This document shows, piece by piece, positions 1 to 5,833 of a stretch of DNA of 7,066 bases (position 1 is the first letter of the stretch; the number at the start of each line of letters is the position of its first letter). The DNA comes from Reyranella sp. GTDB taxonomy: Bacteria; Pseudomonadota; Alphaproteobacteria; Reyranellales; Reyranellaceae. A program made the position numbers and the translations under genes. Location of the stretch: positions 1 to 7,066 of the forward strand of contig JAUXRT010000550.1 of the NCBI GenBank assembly GCA_030681635.1, in the 5' to 3' direction. The notes beneath the pieces were generated by a model. It had not been told where the DNA came from and made no database searches. It worked only from the letters and a program-made list of their open reading frames with translations.

Positions 1-408
1 GCGCGGCGTGTAGATGCGCCGGGTCTGGCTGGTGACGATCAGCGCCCCGGTGGCGCCGCCGCGGAGTTGAATGTCCGAGAACTCGGTCTCGCGCCGCAGC
101 CTGTCGCCGACACGGATGTCGCCCTCGAAGGCGAAGGTCGAGCCGGCATACATGCGGCGCGGGAGCGGCATCGGCGGCAGCACGCCACCTTCGGTCGGCA
201 GACCATCCTCTGCCAGCACGTTGCGGCGCGCATAGGAGTGGAGAAAGCAGAGATGCCAGCCGGGCGCGATCGGCTCGCCCTCGGCCGGTACCTTGTCGGT
301 GCGGTCGAAAGTGGCGATCATCGCCTTGAGCGGCGCCTGGGTGACGACGTCCTCGTCCTCGATCTTGCGGCCAAGTTCCTTCTTCAGCGGTTCGATGTCG
401 ATCGTCAT
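1..408 (-). CDS. FAS1-like / MaoC-type dehydratase domain protein, N-terminal part (partial)
   Basis: This gene runs leftward off the window edge, and only its first 136 codons are present. The start is the ATG at 408-406, with a strong Shine-Dalgarno (GGAGG, 420-416) 7 nt upstream. The protein begins MTIDIEPLKKELGRKIED. It then shows the layout of the N-terminal hot-dog-like half of FAS1-type/HTD2-like dehydratases: an early proline/glycine stretch around residues 48-52, a central LPRRMYAGS segment (82-90), then FEGDIRVGDRLRRETEFSD (94-112), matching the family pattern 'R-M-x-A-G-(S/G)... F...(L/I)xVGDxxxR'. The family includes mesaconyl-C4-CoA and itaconyl-CoA hydratases and other acyl-CoA dehydratases; the C-terminal half, where the catalytic Asp/His normally sits, lies outside the window. 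The acyl-CoA substrate cannot be named. The gene diverges from the GNAT gene across 44 bp. The family call is fairly secure; the specific reaction is not. Confidence 0.8.
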   Translation of the reverse strand, partial: MTIDIEPLKKELGRKIEDEDVVTQAPLKAMIATFDRTDKVPAEGEPIAPGWHLCFLHSYARRNVLAEDGLPTEGGVLPPMPLPRRMYAGSTFAFEGDIRVGDRLRRETEFSDIQLRGGATGALIVTSQTRRIYTPR

Positions 409-452
409 GGCACTCCCTCCAGGCTGGCGGACAAGGTAACCAATCCCTTGCC

Positions 453-959
453 ATGATTCGCCGCCCCCAGCGCCACGAAATCAAACTGTTGCCGCAGGTC
501 GAAAACGAGGCTGACTTGCGCTACGTGCGTGTCGGCCTCGGCCTCGTCGTCGCCATGCCGCCCGCCAGTCTCGCCTCGCTCGAGGCCGGATGGCGCGAGG
601 ACCGGCTGTGGGTCGCGGTCTCGCGCGTCAACCGGCCGGTCGGCTTTGCCTTGATGAAATTCCCCGGTGGCACGGCGTGGCTCGACCAATTGTCGGTGCT
701 CGACCGCTGGCAGGGCCGCGGCTTCGGCGGCGCCCTGATCGACCGCACGGCCGCGGCGGCCCGCGCGCGGGGCTTCGGCACGCTCTATCTCTCGACCTAT
801 CGCGACGTGTCATGGAACGCGCCGTTCTACGCGAGGCGGGGCTTCGAAGAAGTACCGCGCGGAGAGTGGCCGCGCTCTTTCCGCGTTCAATTCCTGGCCG
901 AGAAACATCCGCCGTGGCGGCGCACGATCATGCGCCGCTCACTCGGCGGCGACGGCTAA
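453..959 (+). CDS. GNAT family N-acetyltransferase
   Basis: A 168-residue protein, the usual size of a single-domain GNAT enzyme, which transfers an acetyl group from acetyl-CoA to an amine. The acetyl-CoA pyrophosphate-binding motif A is clear: LSVLDRWQGRGFGGALID (80-97), with the Q/R-x-x-G-x-G/A signature at Q87-G88-R89-G90-F91-G92. Motif B follows as WNAPFYARRGFEEV (121-134), with the conserved N-x-x-F-Y-x-x-x-G-F. The N-terminus (IRRPQRHEIKLLPQVENEAD) aligns with the first strand and helix of the fold, so the ATG at 453 is a sensible start. No good Shine-Dalgarno precedes it; an AAGG at 443-446 is rather close and imperfect. The target amine (small molecule, antibiotic or protein N-terminus) cannot be told. 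The 3' end overlaps the convergent dioxygenase gene by 21 bp, and the gene is divergent from the dehydratase gene. Confidence 0.88.
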   Translation: MIRRPQRHEIKLLPQVENEADLRYVRVGLGLVVAMPPASLASLEAGWREDRLWVAVSRVNRPVGFALMKFPGGTAWLDQLSVLDRWQGRGFGGALIDRTAAAARARGFGTLYLSTYRDVSWNAPFYARRGFEEVPRGEWPRSFRVQFLAEKHPPWRRTIMRRSLGGDG

Positions 960-1838
960 TCCCATCTGCTCGCAGGTCGGGGCCACGTCCGACACCGTGG
1001 CGCGGCGCATGTCGCGGGCGTAGCGCTGGTCGTCGAACTCCATGCCGCGATGCATGGTGCAGCGGTCGTCCCAGATCACCAGATCGTTCGCCCGCCAGCG
1101 ATGGCTGTAGACGAACTGGCGCTGGGTCGCGTGCGCGGTCAGTTCCTCGACCAGGGCCTTCGCCTCGGCGTCTTCCATACCGCGGATCGCACCGATGTGG
1201 CTGGCGATGTAGAGGCTCATGCGGCCGGAATCCTGCAGCCGGCGGACCATGACCTGCGGCACCGGCCTGAACGCCTCGCGCTCGTTCTCGTCGAAGTCGC
1301 CGAAGCCGAGCTTGGCGCGGGAATGCATGATCGAATGCTCGGCGACCAGCCCGTCGATCCGACGTTTGGTCGCCTCGGGCAGGGCATCGTAGGCCGCGCG
1401 CATGTCGGCGAATTCGGTCTGGCCGCCCAGCGGCGGGATCGAGCGCGCATGCAACATGGAACAATAGGCCGGCAGCCGCTTGAAGGACGAATCGGTGTGC
1501 CACAGCCGGTTGCCGAGATTGTAGAGGCGCTGGCGATTGTCGGCGGCGAGGATCCTGTTCTCGGCGTCGAGATTGCCGACGTCGGCCATGTTCTCGTGCA
1601 GGCGCAGCTTGTGCTCCTTGCGCGCCTTGAACACGGTGGTCTCGAGCGGGCCGAAGTTGCGCGCGAAATCGAGCTGGCTGTCGTCGTCGAACTGCTGCTC
1701 CGGGAACACCAGGACGGCATATTTCGTGAAGGCCGCGCGGATATCGGCGAGGTCGGCCGCGGCCAGCGGCTTGCCGAGCACGACGTCGCCGATCTCGGCG
1801 CCGAATGTCGCAGTGATCGGCTGGACGGTAATGGCCAT
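939..1838 (-). CDS. TfdA/TauD-family Fe(II)/2-oxoglutarate-dependent dioxygenase
   Basis: A 299-residue cytosolic non-haem iron oxygenase. The family couples 2-oxoglutarate decarboxylation to hydroxylation of a substrate, often one bearing a carboxylate or sulfonate. The metal triad is intact: H114 and D116 in RLWHTDSSFK, and H263 in CTMHRGMEF. T141 (GGQTEF) and the arginines R275/R279 (RDMRRAT) stand where the family binds 2-oxoglutarate and the substrate acid. The whole architecture resembles 2,4-D dioxygenase TfdA more than taurine dioxygenase: ARNFGPLE (59-66), WHTDSSF, TEFADMRAAYDALP (141-154), HATQRQFVYSHRW (236-248) and VIWDDRC. No chlorocatechol-pathway genes are visible, so 2,4-D itself need not be the substrate; a phenoxyalkanoate or natural aryl-acid ether is possible. 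The start chosen is the ATG at 1838, because GGAGG lies 5 nt upstream and homologues begin near this point; open frame continues upstream to 1877 and beyond but is not protein-like. Confidence 0.9.
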   Translation of the reverse strand: MAITVQPITATFGAEIGDVVLGKPLAAADLADIRAAFTKYAVLVFPEQQFDDDSQLDFARNFGPLETTVFKARKEHKLRLHENMADVGNLDAENRILAADNRQRLYNLGNRLWHTDSSFKRLPAYCSMLHARSIPPLGGQTEFADMRAAYDALPEATKRRIDGLVAEHSIMHSRAKLGFGDFDENEREAFRPVPQVMVRRLQDSGRMSLYIASHIGAIRGMEDAEAKALVEELTAHATQRQFVYSHRWRANDLVIWDDRCTMHRGMEFDDQRYARDMRRATVSDVAPTCEQMGLAVAAE

Positions 1839-1843
1839 TTGTT

Positions 1844-1848
1844 CCTCC
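1844..1848 (-). promoter_or_regulatory. Shine-Dalgarno of the TfdA-like dioxygenase gene
   Basis: On the minus strand this reads GGGAGGAACAA-ATG, with the GGAGG core 5 nt before the ATG at 1838. It decides the start: an upstream in-frame ATG at 1877 would add 13 residues (MLQSGGIPGREEQ) that encode the ribosome-binding site itself and are not part of the enzyme fold. Confidence 0.8.
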
Positions 1849-1867
1849 CGGCCTGGTATTCCGCCCG

Positions 1868-1896
1868 ATTGGAGCACCTAAAGGACAATCCGGCAA
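1868..1896 (-). promoter_or_regulatory. candidate sigma70-type promoter for the TfdA-like dioxygenase gene
   Basis: On the minus strand, TTGCCG (1896-1891, 4 of 6 to the -35 consensus) is followed after exactly 17 nt by TCCAAT (1873-1868, 4 of 6 to the -10 consensus). Transcription would begin near 1861, giving a leader of about 20 nt that includes the Shine-Dalgarno. The site lies in the 67-bp divergent spacer between the two dioxygenase genes, so promoters for both directions must overlap here. The match is only moderate and rests on eye inspection. I did not find a comparable promoter for the rightward gene. Confidence 0.3.
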
Positions 1897-1905
1897 TCAC
1901 GGGAT

Positions 1906-2568
1906 ATGATGGCAGCCATGATCGAGAAGCAGGAAGTTCAGGAAATCTTTCCGACGCCCTTGTGGGTCGTCGACCTGAAGCCCGCCGCCGCGGCGGCATT
2001 GAACACCGGGCTCAAGGCCGAGATCGAGCGGCTGATAGCCCCTCGCCCCGCCATCCCGGCCGGCAGCAACTGGCAGACCCCGCAGGACCTGCACACCCGC
2101 CCGGCTTTCGCGGAATTCGTGAAGCTGGTCGAGACGGCGGCGCGCGGCGTCGCACGCTTCCTGCAGGTCGACCAGTATCCGATGGGCATCACCGGCTGCT
2201 GGGCGAACGTCAATCCGCCGGGTGCCTATCACCCGATGCACCATCATCCGAACAACTACCTGAGCGGCGTCTACTATGTGGCGGTCCCGGCGTCGGGATC
2301 GCAGATCCTCTTCCAGGACCCGCGTGGACAGGCCTCGATGATCATGCCCAAGCCGCGCCAGTACACGCGCCTCACCGCCAACGGCGCCAACGCCCAGAGC
2401 AAGGAAGGCCGGCTGCTGATCTTCCCCGCCTGGCTGAAGCACACGGTGCCGGCCAACGACGGCAAGAGCGAGCGCATCAGCATCTCGTTCAATCTCATGT
2501 TCAAGAACTTCAGCGAGACGATGGCGGCGCCCCTGTGGGACGCGACCGCGGGCAAGGAAAAGGGCTGA
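1906..2568 (+). CDS. putative 2OG-Fe(II) oxygenase, TIGR02466 / 2OG-FeII_Oxy_5 type
   Basis: A 220-residue protein recognised as the TIGR02466-like putative 2-oxoglutarate/Fe(II) oxygenase family, whose substrates are unknown. Signature segments are IFPTPLWVVDL (14-24), a central CWANVNPPGAYHPMHHHPNN (98-117) followed by YLSGVYYVAVP (118-128), FQDPRG (136-141) and LLIFPAWLKHTVPAN (170-184) with RISISFNL (190-197). Likely iron ligands are two histidines of the H109/H112/H113/H114 cluster and distal H179; R190 would bind the 2-oxoglutarate carboxylate. The proximal motif looks like H-x-H rather than the textbook H-x-D. The exact start is uncertain: ATGs at 1906, 1909 and 1918 are in frame and none has a clear Shine-Dalgarno, and the 1918 start (MIEKQEVQEIF) is about as likely. 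The gene diverges from the TfdA-like gene and lies 3 bp before the broken TPR gene, so these two are probably cotranscribed. The family call is good; the function is inferred from the fold only. Confidence 0.82.
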   Translation: MMAAMIEKQEVQEIFPTPLWVVDLKPAAAAALNTGLKAEIERLIAPRPAIPAGSNWQTPQDLHTRPAFAEFVKLVETAARGVARFLQVDQYPMGITGCWANVNPPGAYHPMHHHPNNYLSGVYYVAVPASGSQILFQDPRGQASMIMPKPRQYTRLTANGANAQSKEGRLLIFPAWLKHTVPANDGKSERISISFNLMFKNFSETMAAPLWDATAGKEKG

Positions 2569-2571
2569 CCC

Positions 2572-2859
2572 ATGCTGCAGGATCGTTACGGCAATGACCT
2601 GACCACGGCCTCGCCGGCCGCGCGCGACGCCTATCTGGCGGGTGTCGACAGCCTGATGGCGGCGACGCCCGGGATGGACACGGAATTCCAGACCGCCGTG
2701 ACCGCCGACGAGGGCTTTGCGCTTGGCCACATCTCGCTCGCCCGCGCCAAGCAGCTCCTGGGGCGCGGCCATGAAGCCAAGGTGCCGCTCGCGCGCGCGA
2801 AGGAGCTGGCATCAGGCGCCACACCGCGCGAACAGAGCCAGATCGCCATCTTCGAGTAG
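2572..2859 (+). CDS. 5' fragment of the interrupted TPR gene
   Basis: This 95-residue product would result if translation stops at the TAG at 2857-2859. It starts at ATG 2572, has a Shine-Dalgarno-like AAGGG 7 nt upstream, and ends in REQSQIAIFE, in the middle of what should be a helix-to-helix passage. It carries roughly one and a half to two helical repeats (residues about 15-80) and would probably be unstable alone. An automatic gene caller would report it as a separate hypothetical protein. Confidence 0.5.
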   Translation: MLQDRYGNDLTTASPAARDAYLAGVDSLMAATPGMDTEFQTAVTADEGFALGHISLARAKQLLGRGHEAKVPLARAKELASGATPREQSQIAIFE

Positions 2860-2907
2860 ATCCTGACCGGCCAGGGCGGAGCGGCGCTCGAGGCGATCCA
2901 CGAGCAC

Positions 2908-3852
2908 ATGAAGGACTGGCCGCGCGACGCCATGGCGCTGGCGCCGGCGACCAGCGTGTTCGGCCTGATCGGCTTCTCGGGCAAGGTCGGCCGTGAAGTC
3001 GACCAGCTGGCGATCCTCGTGCCGTTCGAGAAGCACTATGGCGACGACTGGTGGTACCGGACCCAGCTCGCCTTCGCGCAGATCGAGCTGCAGATGTTCG
3101 ACGAGGGCCATCGCAACATCGAAGCCGCGCTCGCCGGCTATCCGAAAAGCGCGCATGCCGCGCACATCCGCGGCCATCTGTTCTATGAGCTGGGTGAGCG
3201 CGAGGCAGGTCTCGCCTTCCTCGCGGACTGGATGAAGACTTATCCGCGCGACGGCCTCATGCATTGCCACAACAGCTGGCACCTTGCGCTGTGGTCGCTG
3301 GAGACTGGCCGGCTGGCCGACGCCTGGCGCATCTACGACGAGGCGCTGAGCCCCAGCGCCGCCTGGGGACCGCAGATCAACGTCGCCACCGATTGCGCCG
3401 CCTTCCTCGCCCGCGCCGAGATGGCGGGTGAGCCGCGCCAGCCCGAACGGTGGCGCGAGCTCAGCGACTACGCCACCAAGTGGTTTTCCAGATCGGGCCT
3501 GGGCTTCGTCGACATGCACACCGCGCTTGCCTACGCCATGGCGGGCGACGGCGAGGTGCTGGCGAAGTTCGCCGAGAACCCGCGTGGCGCCACGGCGGAC
3601 ATGCTGGCGCCGATGGCCAGCGGCTTCGCGGCCTTCGCGCGAGGCGACTGGAACCGCGCCGCGGCAGAGATCGAGCCTTTGCTGGCCACGCACGAGCGCC
3701 TGGGCGGCAGCCGCGCCCAGCGCGACCTGCTCGAATATCTGGTGACGTCGGCGATGCTGCAGGCCGGCCGCACCGAGGAGGCGCGATCCTTCATTGCGAC
3801 GCGCCGCCCGCAGAACGGCAAGAGCGGCGGCTTTCCGCTGGCGGGACTCTAG
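2908..3852 (+). CDS. 3' fragment of the interrupted TPR gene (TPR-repeat protein)
   Basis: A 314-residue open frame beginning at the first ATG after the TAG. It holds most of the TPR domain, with conserved-looking stretches such as APATSVFGLIGFSGK, YGDDWWYRTQLAFAQ, AHAAHIRGHLFYELGER and HLALWSLETGR. No convincing Shine-Dalgarno precedes ATG 2908; only a GAG lies a few bases upstream. Expression would need reinitiation after the TAG, 48 nt upstream, or readthrough. Codon use still looks normal for its neighbours, so any loss of function is recent. The final TAG shares a CTAG with the stop of the converging flavin-dependent oxidoreductase gene. Confidence 0.65.
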   Translation: MKDWPRDAMALAPATSVFGLIGFSGKVGREVDQLAILVPFEKHYGDDWWYRTQLAFAQIELQMFDEGHRNIEAALAGYPKSAHAAHIRGHLFYELGEREAGLAFLADWMKTYPRDGLMHCHNSWHLALWSLETGRLADAWRIYDEALSPSAAWGPQINVATDCAAFLARAEMAGEPRQPERWRELSDYATKWFSRSGLGFVDMHTALAYAMAGDGEVLAKFAENPRGATADMLAPMASGFAAFARGDWNRAAAEIEPLLATHERLGGSRAQRDLLEYLVTSAMLQAGRTEEARSFIATRRPQNGKSGGFPLAGL

Positions 3853-3858
3853 CCGCCG
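3825..3858. terminator. inverted repeat at a convergent gene junction, possible bidirectional terminator
   Basis: CGGCGGCT (3825-3832) and AGCCGCCG (3851-3858) form a perfect 8-bp GC-rich stem with an 18-nt loop that itself contains CCGC-TG-GCGG. It sits exactly where the TPR gene and the flavin oxidoreductase gene meet tail to tail. There is no T-run on either side, so a standard intrinsic terminator is not shown. The stem could also be chance in GC-rich coding sequence. Confidence 0.25.
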
Positions 3859-4865
3859 ATCCCGAAGGCCTCGGCGATCAGCTCGTAGGAGCGTTTGCGC
3901 TTGGCGAAGTCGAAACAGATCGTGACGACCATGATCTCGTCGACCTGATAGCGGGCGGCGTGTTCCTCGAGGCCGGCCCGTACCGTCTTGGGCGAGCCGA
4001 CCAGGGAGCGGCGGCGCATCGTGGCGAGGAAGGTTTCTACGCGCGGATCCTTTGCGGCCTCCAACGCTTCCTCGACCGAGGGTATCGGGCCGGGATTGCC
4101 GGTGGTGCGCAGACGCATCGCCCAGACGTCGCGGCTCTTGGCCAGGAGATCGGCTTCCTCGTCGGTCTCGGCGCACAGGACGCCCATCGCCATCAGCGGC
4201 ATCGGCTCGGCATGAAGGGCCGACGGCCTGAAATGCGCCCGGTAGGCGCGCGTGACGCCGTCGCCGCCGTCGGGATTGATGAAATGGGCGAAGCAGAATG
4301 GCAGGCCGAAGTGGGCGGCCAGCGCCGCGCTGTCGTCGCTCGACCCCAGCAGCCAGACATCGGGCGCGCTTTCCCCCACCGGCTGCGCCGTGACGCCGCT
4401 GCCGGCGTGATCGTCGGGCAGCGCATCGCGCAGCCAGGCCACGAGATCGCGGACCTGGAGCGGATAGTTGTCGGCGCTGCTCCAGTTGGGCTTGCCATCG
4501 GCCAGGATGCGCATGGTGCGCTGGTCGCTGCCCGGCGCACGGCCGACGCCGAGATCGATGCGCCCGGGGAACAGCGTCTCCAGCATGCGGAAATTCTCCG
4601 CCACCTTGTAGGCGCTGTAGTGCGGCAGCATCACGCCGCCCGATCCGACCCGGATGTTCTGGGTCAGCCCGGCCACGCGCGCGATGAGCACCTCCGGCGT
4701 GGAGCCGGCCAGCGCCTCGCTGCTGTGATGCTCGGCCAGCCAGTAGCGCACATAGCCCAGGCGGTCGCAGAGCTGCGCCAGTTCGAGCGTTTCACGCACG
4801 GCATCGGCCGGCGTGCCGCCTTTGCGGATCGGCGACTGGTCGAGGACGCTGAGACGCAGCGACAA
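3849..4865 (-). CDS. LLM class (luciferase-like) flavin-dependent oxidoreductase
   Basis: A 338-residue protein of the bacterial luciferase-like monooxygenase superfamily, a TIM-barrel enzyme using reduced flavin (FMN, or F420 in some groups) to oxidise an unknown substrate. Family signatures are RLSVLDQSPIRKG (4-16), GYVRYWLAEHHSSE (37-50), GSGGVMLPHYSAYKVAE (74-90) and ETLFPGRIDLGVGRAPGSD (96-114). The C-terminal VGSPKTVRAGLEEH (289-302) is the usual phosphate-end motif. It most resembles the MsnO8/YhbW-type subgroup, typically 330-340 residues. The start is taken as TTG at 4865-4863, giving MSLRLSVLDQSP, because homologues begin just before this strand and no in-frame ATG or GTG is nearby. 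The much longer upstream open frame lies antisense-free inside accA and is not protein-like. The TTG lies 5 nt after the accA stop, so translation is probably coupled to accA. The product is well placed in the superfamily; the substrate is unknown. Confidence 0.88.
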   Translation of the reverse strand: MSLRLSVLDQSPIRKGGTPADAVRETLELAQLCDRLGYVRYWLAEHHSSEALAGSTPEVLIARVAGLTQNIRVGSGGVMLPHYSAYKVAENFRMLETLFPGRIDLGVGRAPGSDQRTMRILADGKPNWSSADNYPLQVRDLVAWLRDALPDDHAGSGVTAQPVGESAPDVWLLGSSDDSAALAAHFGLPFCFAHFINPDGGDGVTRAYRAHFRPSALHAEPMPLMAMGVLCAETDEEADLLAKSRDVWAMRLRTTGNPGPIPSVEEALEAAKDPRVETFLATMRRRSLVGSPKTVRAGLEEHAARYQVDEIMVVTICFDFAKRKRSYELIAEAFGIGG

Positions 4866-4870
4866 AGGGA

Positions 4871-5824
4871 CTAGAGGCCCTTCTTGCCCATGGCCAGGAA
4901 CTTGTCCTGCCGACGCCGCCGCAAAGTGTCGGGGTCGTATTGCGCGAGATCGGTGATCGCCTCGGAGATCACCTTGCCCACGAGGTCGATGGTCTCGTCG
5001 GCGCCACGGTGCGCGCCGCCCATCGGTTCGGGGATGACCTCGTCGATCACCTCGAGCTTCTTGAGATCGCCCGCCGTCACCTTCATCGCCTCGGCCGCGT
5101 CCTGGGCCTTGGCGCTGTCGCGCCACAGAATCGAGGCGCAACCCTCCGGCGTGATCACCGAGTAGATGGAATTCTCCAGCATGTAGACGCGATCGGCCGA
5201 GGCGATGGCGAGCGCGCCGCCCGAGCCGCCCTCGCCGATGATCACGCTGACCAGCGGCACGCCGAGCGAAAGGCAGGTGTCGATGCTGCTGGCCACGGCT
5301 TCGGCCTGGCCGCGGGCCTCGGCGTCGATGCCCGGATAGGCGCCGGGCGTATCGACCAGGGTCACCACCGGCATGCCGAAGCGGTCGGCGAGCTTCATCA
5401 GGCGCTGCGCCTTGCGATAGCCCTCGGGCCGCGCCATGCCGAAATTGTGTTTGATGCGCGCCTCGGTGTCGTCACCCTTTTCCTGGCCAAGCACGACGAT
5501 GCTGCGACCGCCCAGCCGGCCGATGCCGCCCACGATGGCGGCGTCCTCGCCGAAGGCGCGGTCGCCCGCCAAGGGCATGTAGCTGGTGAGCAGCCGGTCG
5601 ATATAGCGCTGGGCGTGCGGGCGCTCGGCATGGCGTGCCACCTGCACCCGCTGCCAAGGCGTCAGCTTGGCGTAGGTCGCGCGCAGCAGCTTGTCGACCT
5701 TGGACTGCAGACGCATCACTTCCTCGGCGATGTCGACATCGCCGCTGTTGGGAAGGTGCCTGAGTTCGGAGATCTTGCTTTCGAGCTCCGCGATCGGCTT
5801 CTCGAATTCGAGATATGTGGTCAT
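4871..5824 (-). CDS. accA: acetyl-CoA carboxylase carboxyltransferase subunit alpha
   Basis: A 317-residue AccA, the normal length for this subunit. With AccD it forms the carboxyltransferase of acetyl-CoA carboxylase, moving the carboxyl group from carboxybiotin on AccB to acetyl-CoA to give malonyl-CoA for fatty acid synthesis. Diagnostic features are the N-terminal YLEFEKPIAELESKI (4-18), LTPWQRVQVARHAERPH (54-70), DTPGAYPGIDAEARGQAEA (158-176), the glycine-rich oxyanion-hole segment IIGEGGSGGALAIA (195-208) and YSVITPEGCASILWRD (221-236). The protein is complete and looks functional. The ATG at 5824 fits the family N-terminus, but no Shine-Dalgarno is visible in the 34-bp gap after xerD. 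It is the third gene of the leftward cluster, between xerD and the LLM oxidoreductase; xerD-accA adjacency is common in alphaproteobacteria. Confidence 0.97.
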   Translation of the reverse strand: MTTYLEFEKPIAELESKISELRHLPNSGDVDIAEEVMRLQSKVDKLLRATYAKLTPWQRVQVARHAERPHAQRYIDRLLTSYMPLAGDRAFGEDAAIVGGIGRLGGRSIVVLGQEKGDDTEARIKHNFGMARPEGYRKAQRLMKLADRFGMPVVTLVDTPGAYPGIDAEARGQAEAVASSIDTCLSLGVPLVSVIIGEGGSGGALAIASADRVYMLENSIYSVITPEGCASILWRDSAKAQDAAEAMKVTAGDLKKLEVIDEVIPEPMGGAHRGADETIDLVGKVISEAITDLAQYDPDTLRRRRQDKFLAMGKKGL

Positions 5825-5833
5825 TGAATTTCA

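Larger units (their letters stand above)
2572..3852 (+). pseudogene. TPR-repeat protein gene interrupted by an in-frame TAG
   Basis: One long reading frame of 426 codon positions from ATG 2572 to TAG 3850-3852, broken only by TAG at codon 96 (2857-2859). Both sides read as the same kind of alpha-helical protein. The bridge after the stop, ILTGQGGAALEAIHEHMKDWP, continues smoothly into the downstream part in the same frame, so no frameshift is involved. Helical-repeat character is clear: GFALGHISLARAKQLLGRGHEA upstream in part, and downstream FAQIELQMFDEGHRNIEAAL with alanine/glycine/leucine spacing typical of TPR units, plus HCHNSWHLALWSLETGRLADAW (positions approximate). Such cytosolic TPR proteins of about 430 residues usually act as scaffolds; no catalytic motif or signal peptide is seen. 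AAGGG at 2560-2564 lies 7 nt before ATG 2572, inside the end of the upstream oxygenase gene, so the two are probably an operon. A CAG-to-TAG change is the simplest origin, which is inference. Confidence 0.75.

Noticed and set aside
67..456. 129-residue plus-strand open frame at the left end
   Set aside because: It is antisense to the dehydratase gene, which has a strong ribosome-binding site and family motifs.
1050..2597. 515-residue open frame on the plus strand across the dioxygenase region
   Set aside because: It runs antisense through the TfdA-like gene and then out of frame through the second oxygenase gene. Its sequence is the Arg/Gly/Ala/Asp/His-rich type made by GC-rich shadows and has no domain motifs.
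1897..2772. 291-residue open frame on the minus strand opposite the second oxygenase gene
   Set aside because: Its composition is typical of an antisense GC-rich shadow, while the plus-strand frame carries clear family motifs.
2857..2907. a selenocysteine, pyrrolysine or programmed frameshift site at the TPR gene break
   Set aside because: The stop is TAG, not TGA. There is no frame change, no slippery run, no evident strong hairpin just downstream, and TAG ends other genes here normally. A plain nonsense mutation or error is simpler.
2812..4176. 454-residue open frame on the minus strand
   Set aside because: It is antisense to the TPR gene and out of frame in the LLM oxidoreductase gene; low-complexity Arg-rich composition, no recognisable domain.
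3450..4874. 474-residue open frame on the plus strand
   Set aside because: It starts out of frame inside the TPR gene and continues antisense to the LLM oxidoreductase gene, whose protein motifs are unambiguous. No motif of its own.
4866..5141. long N-terminal extension of the LLM oxidoreductase up to an ATG at 5141
   Set aside because: The added 92 residues are Arg/Gly-rich sequence from a second frame of accA, and the family N-terminus starts at about 4865.
4940..5827. 295-residue plus-strand open frame
   Set aside because: Antisense of accA; the minus-strand protein is an unmistakable AccA.
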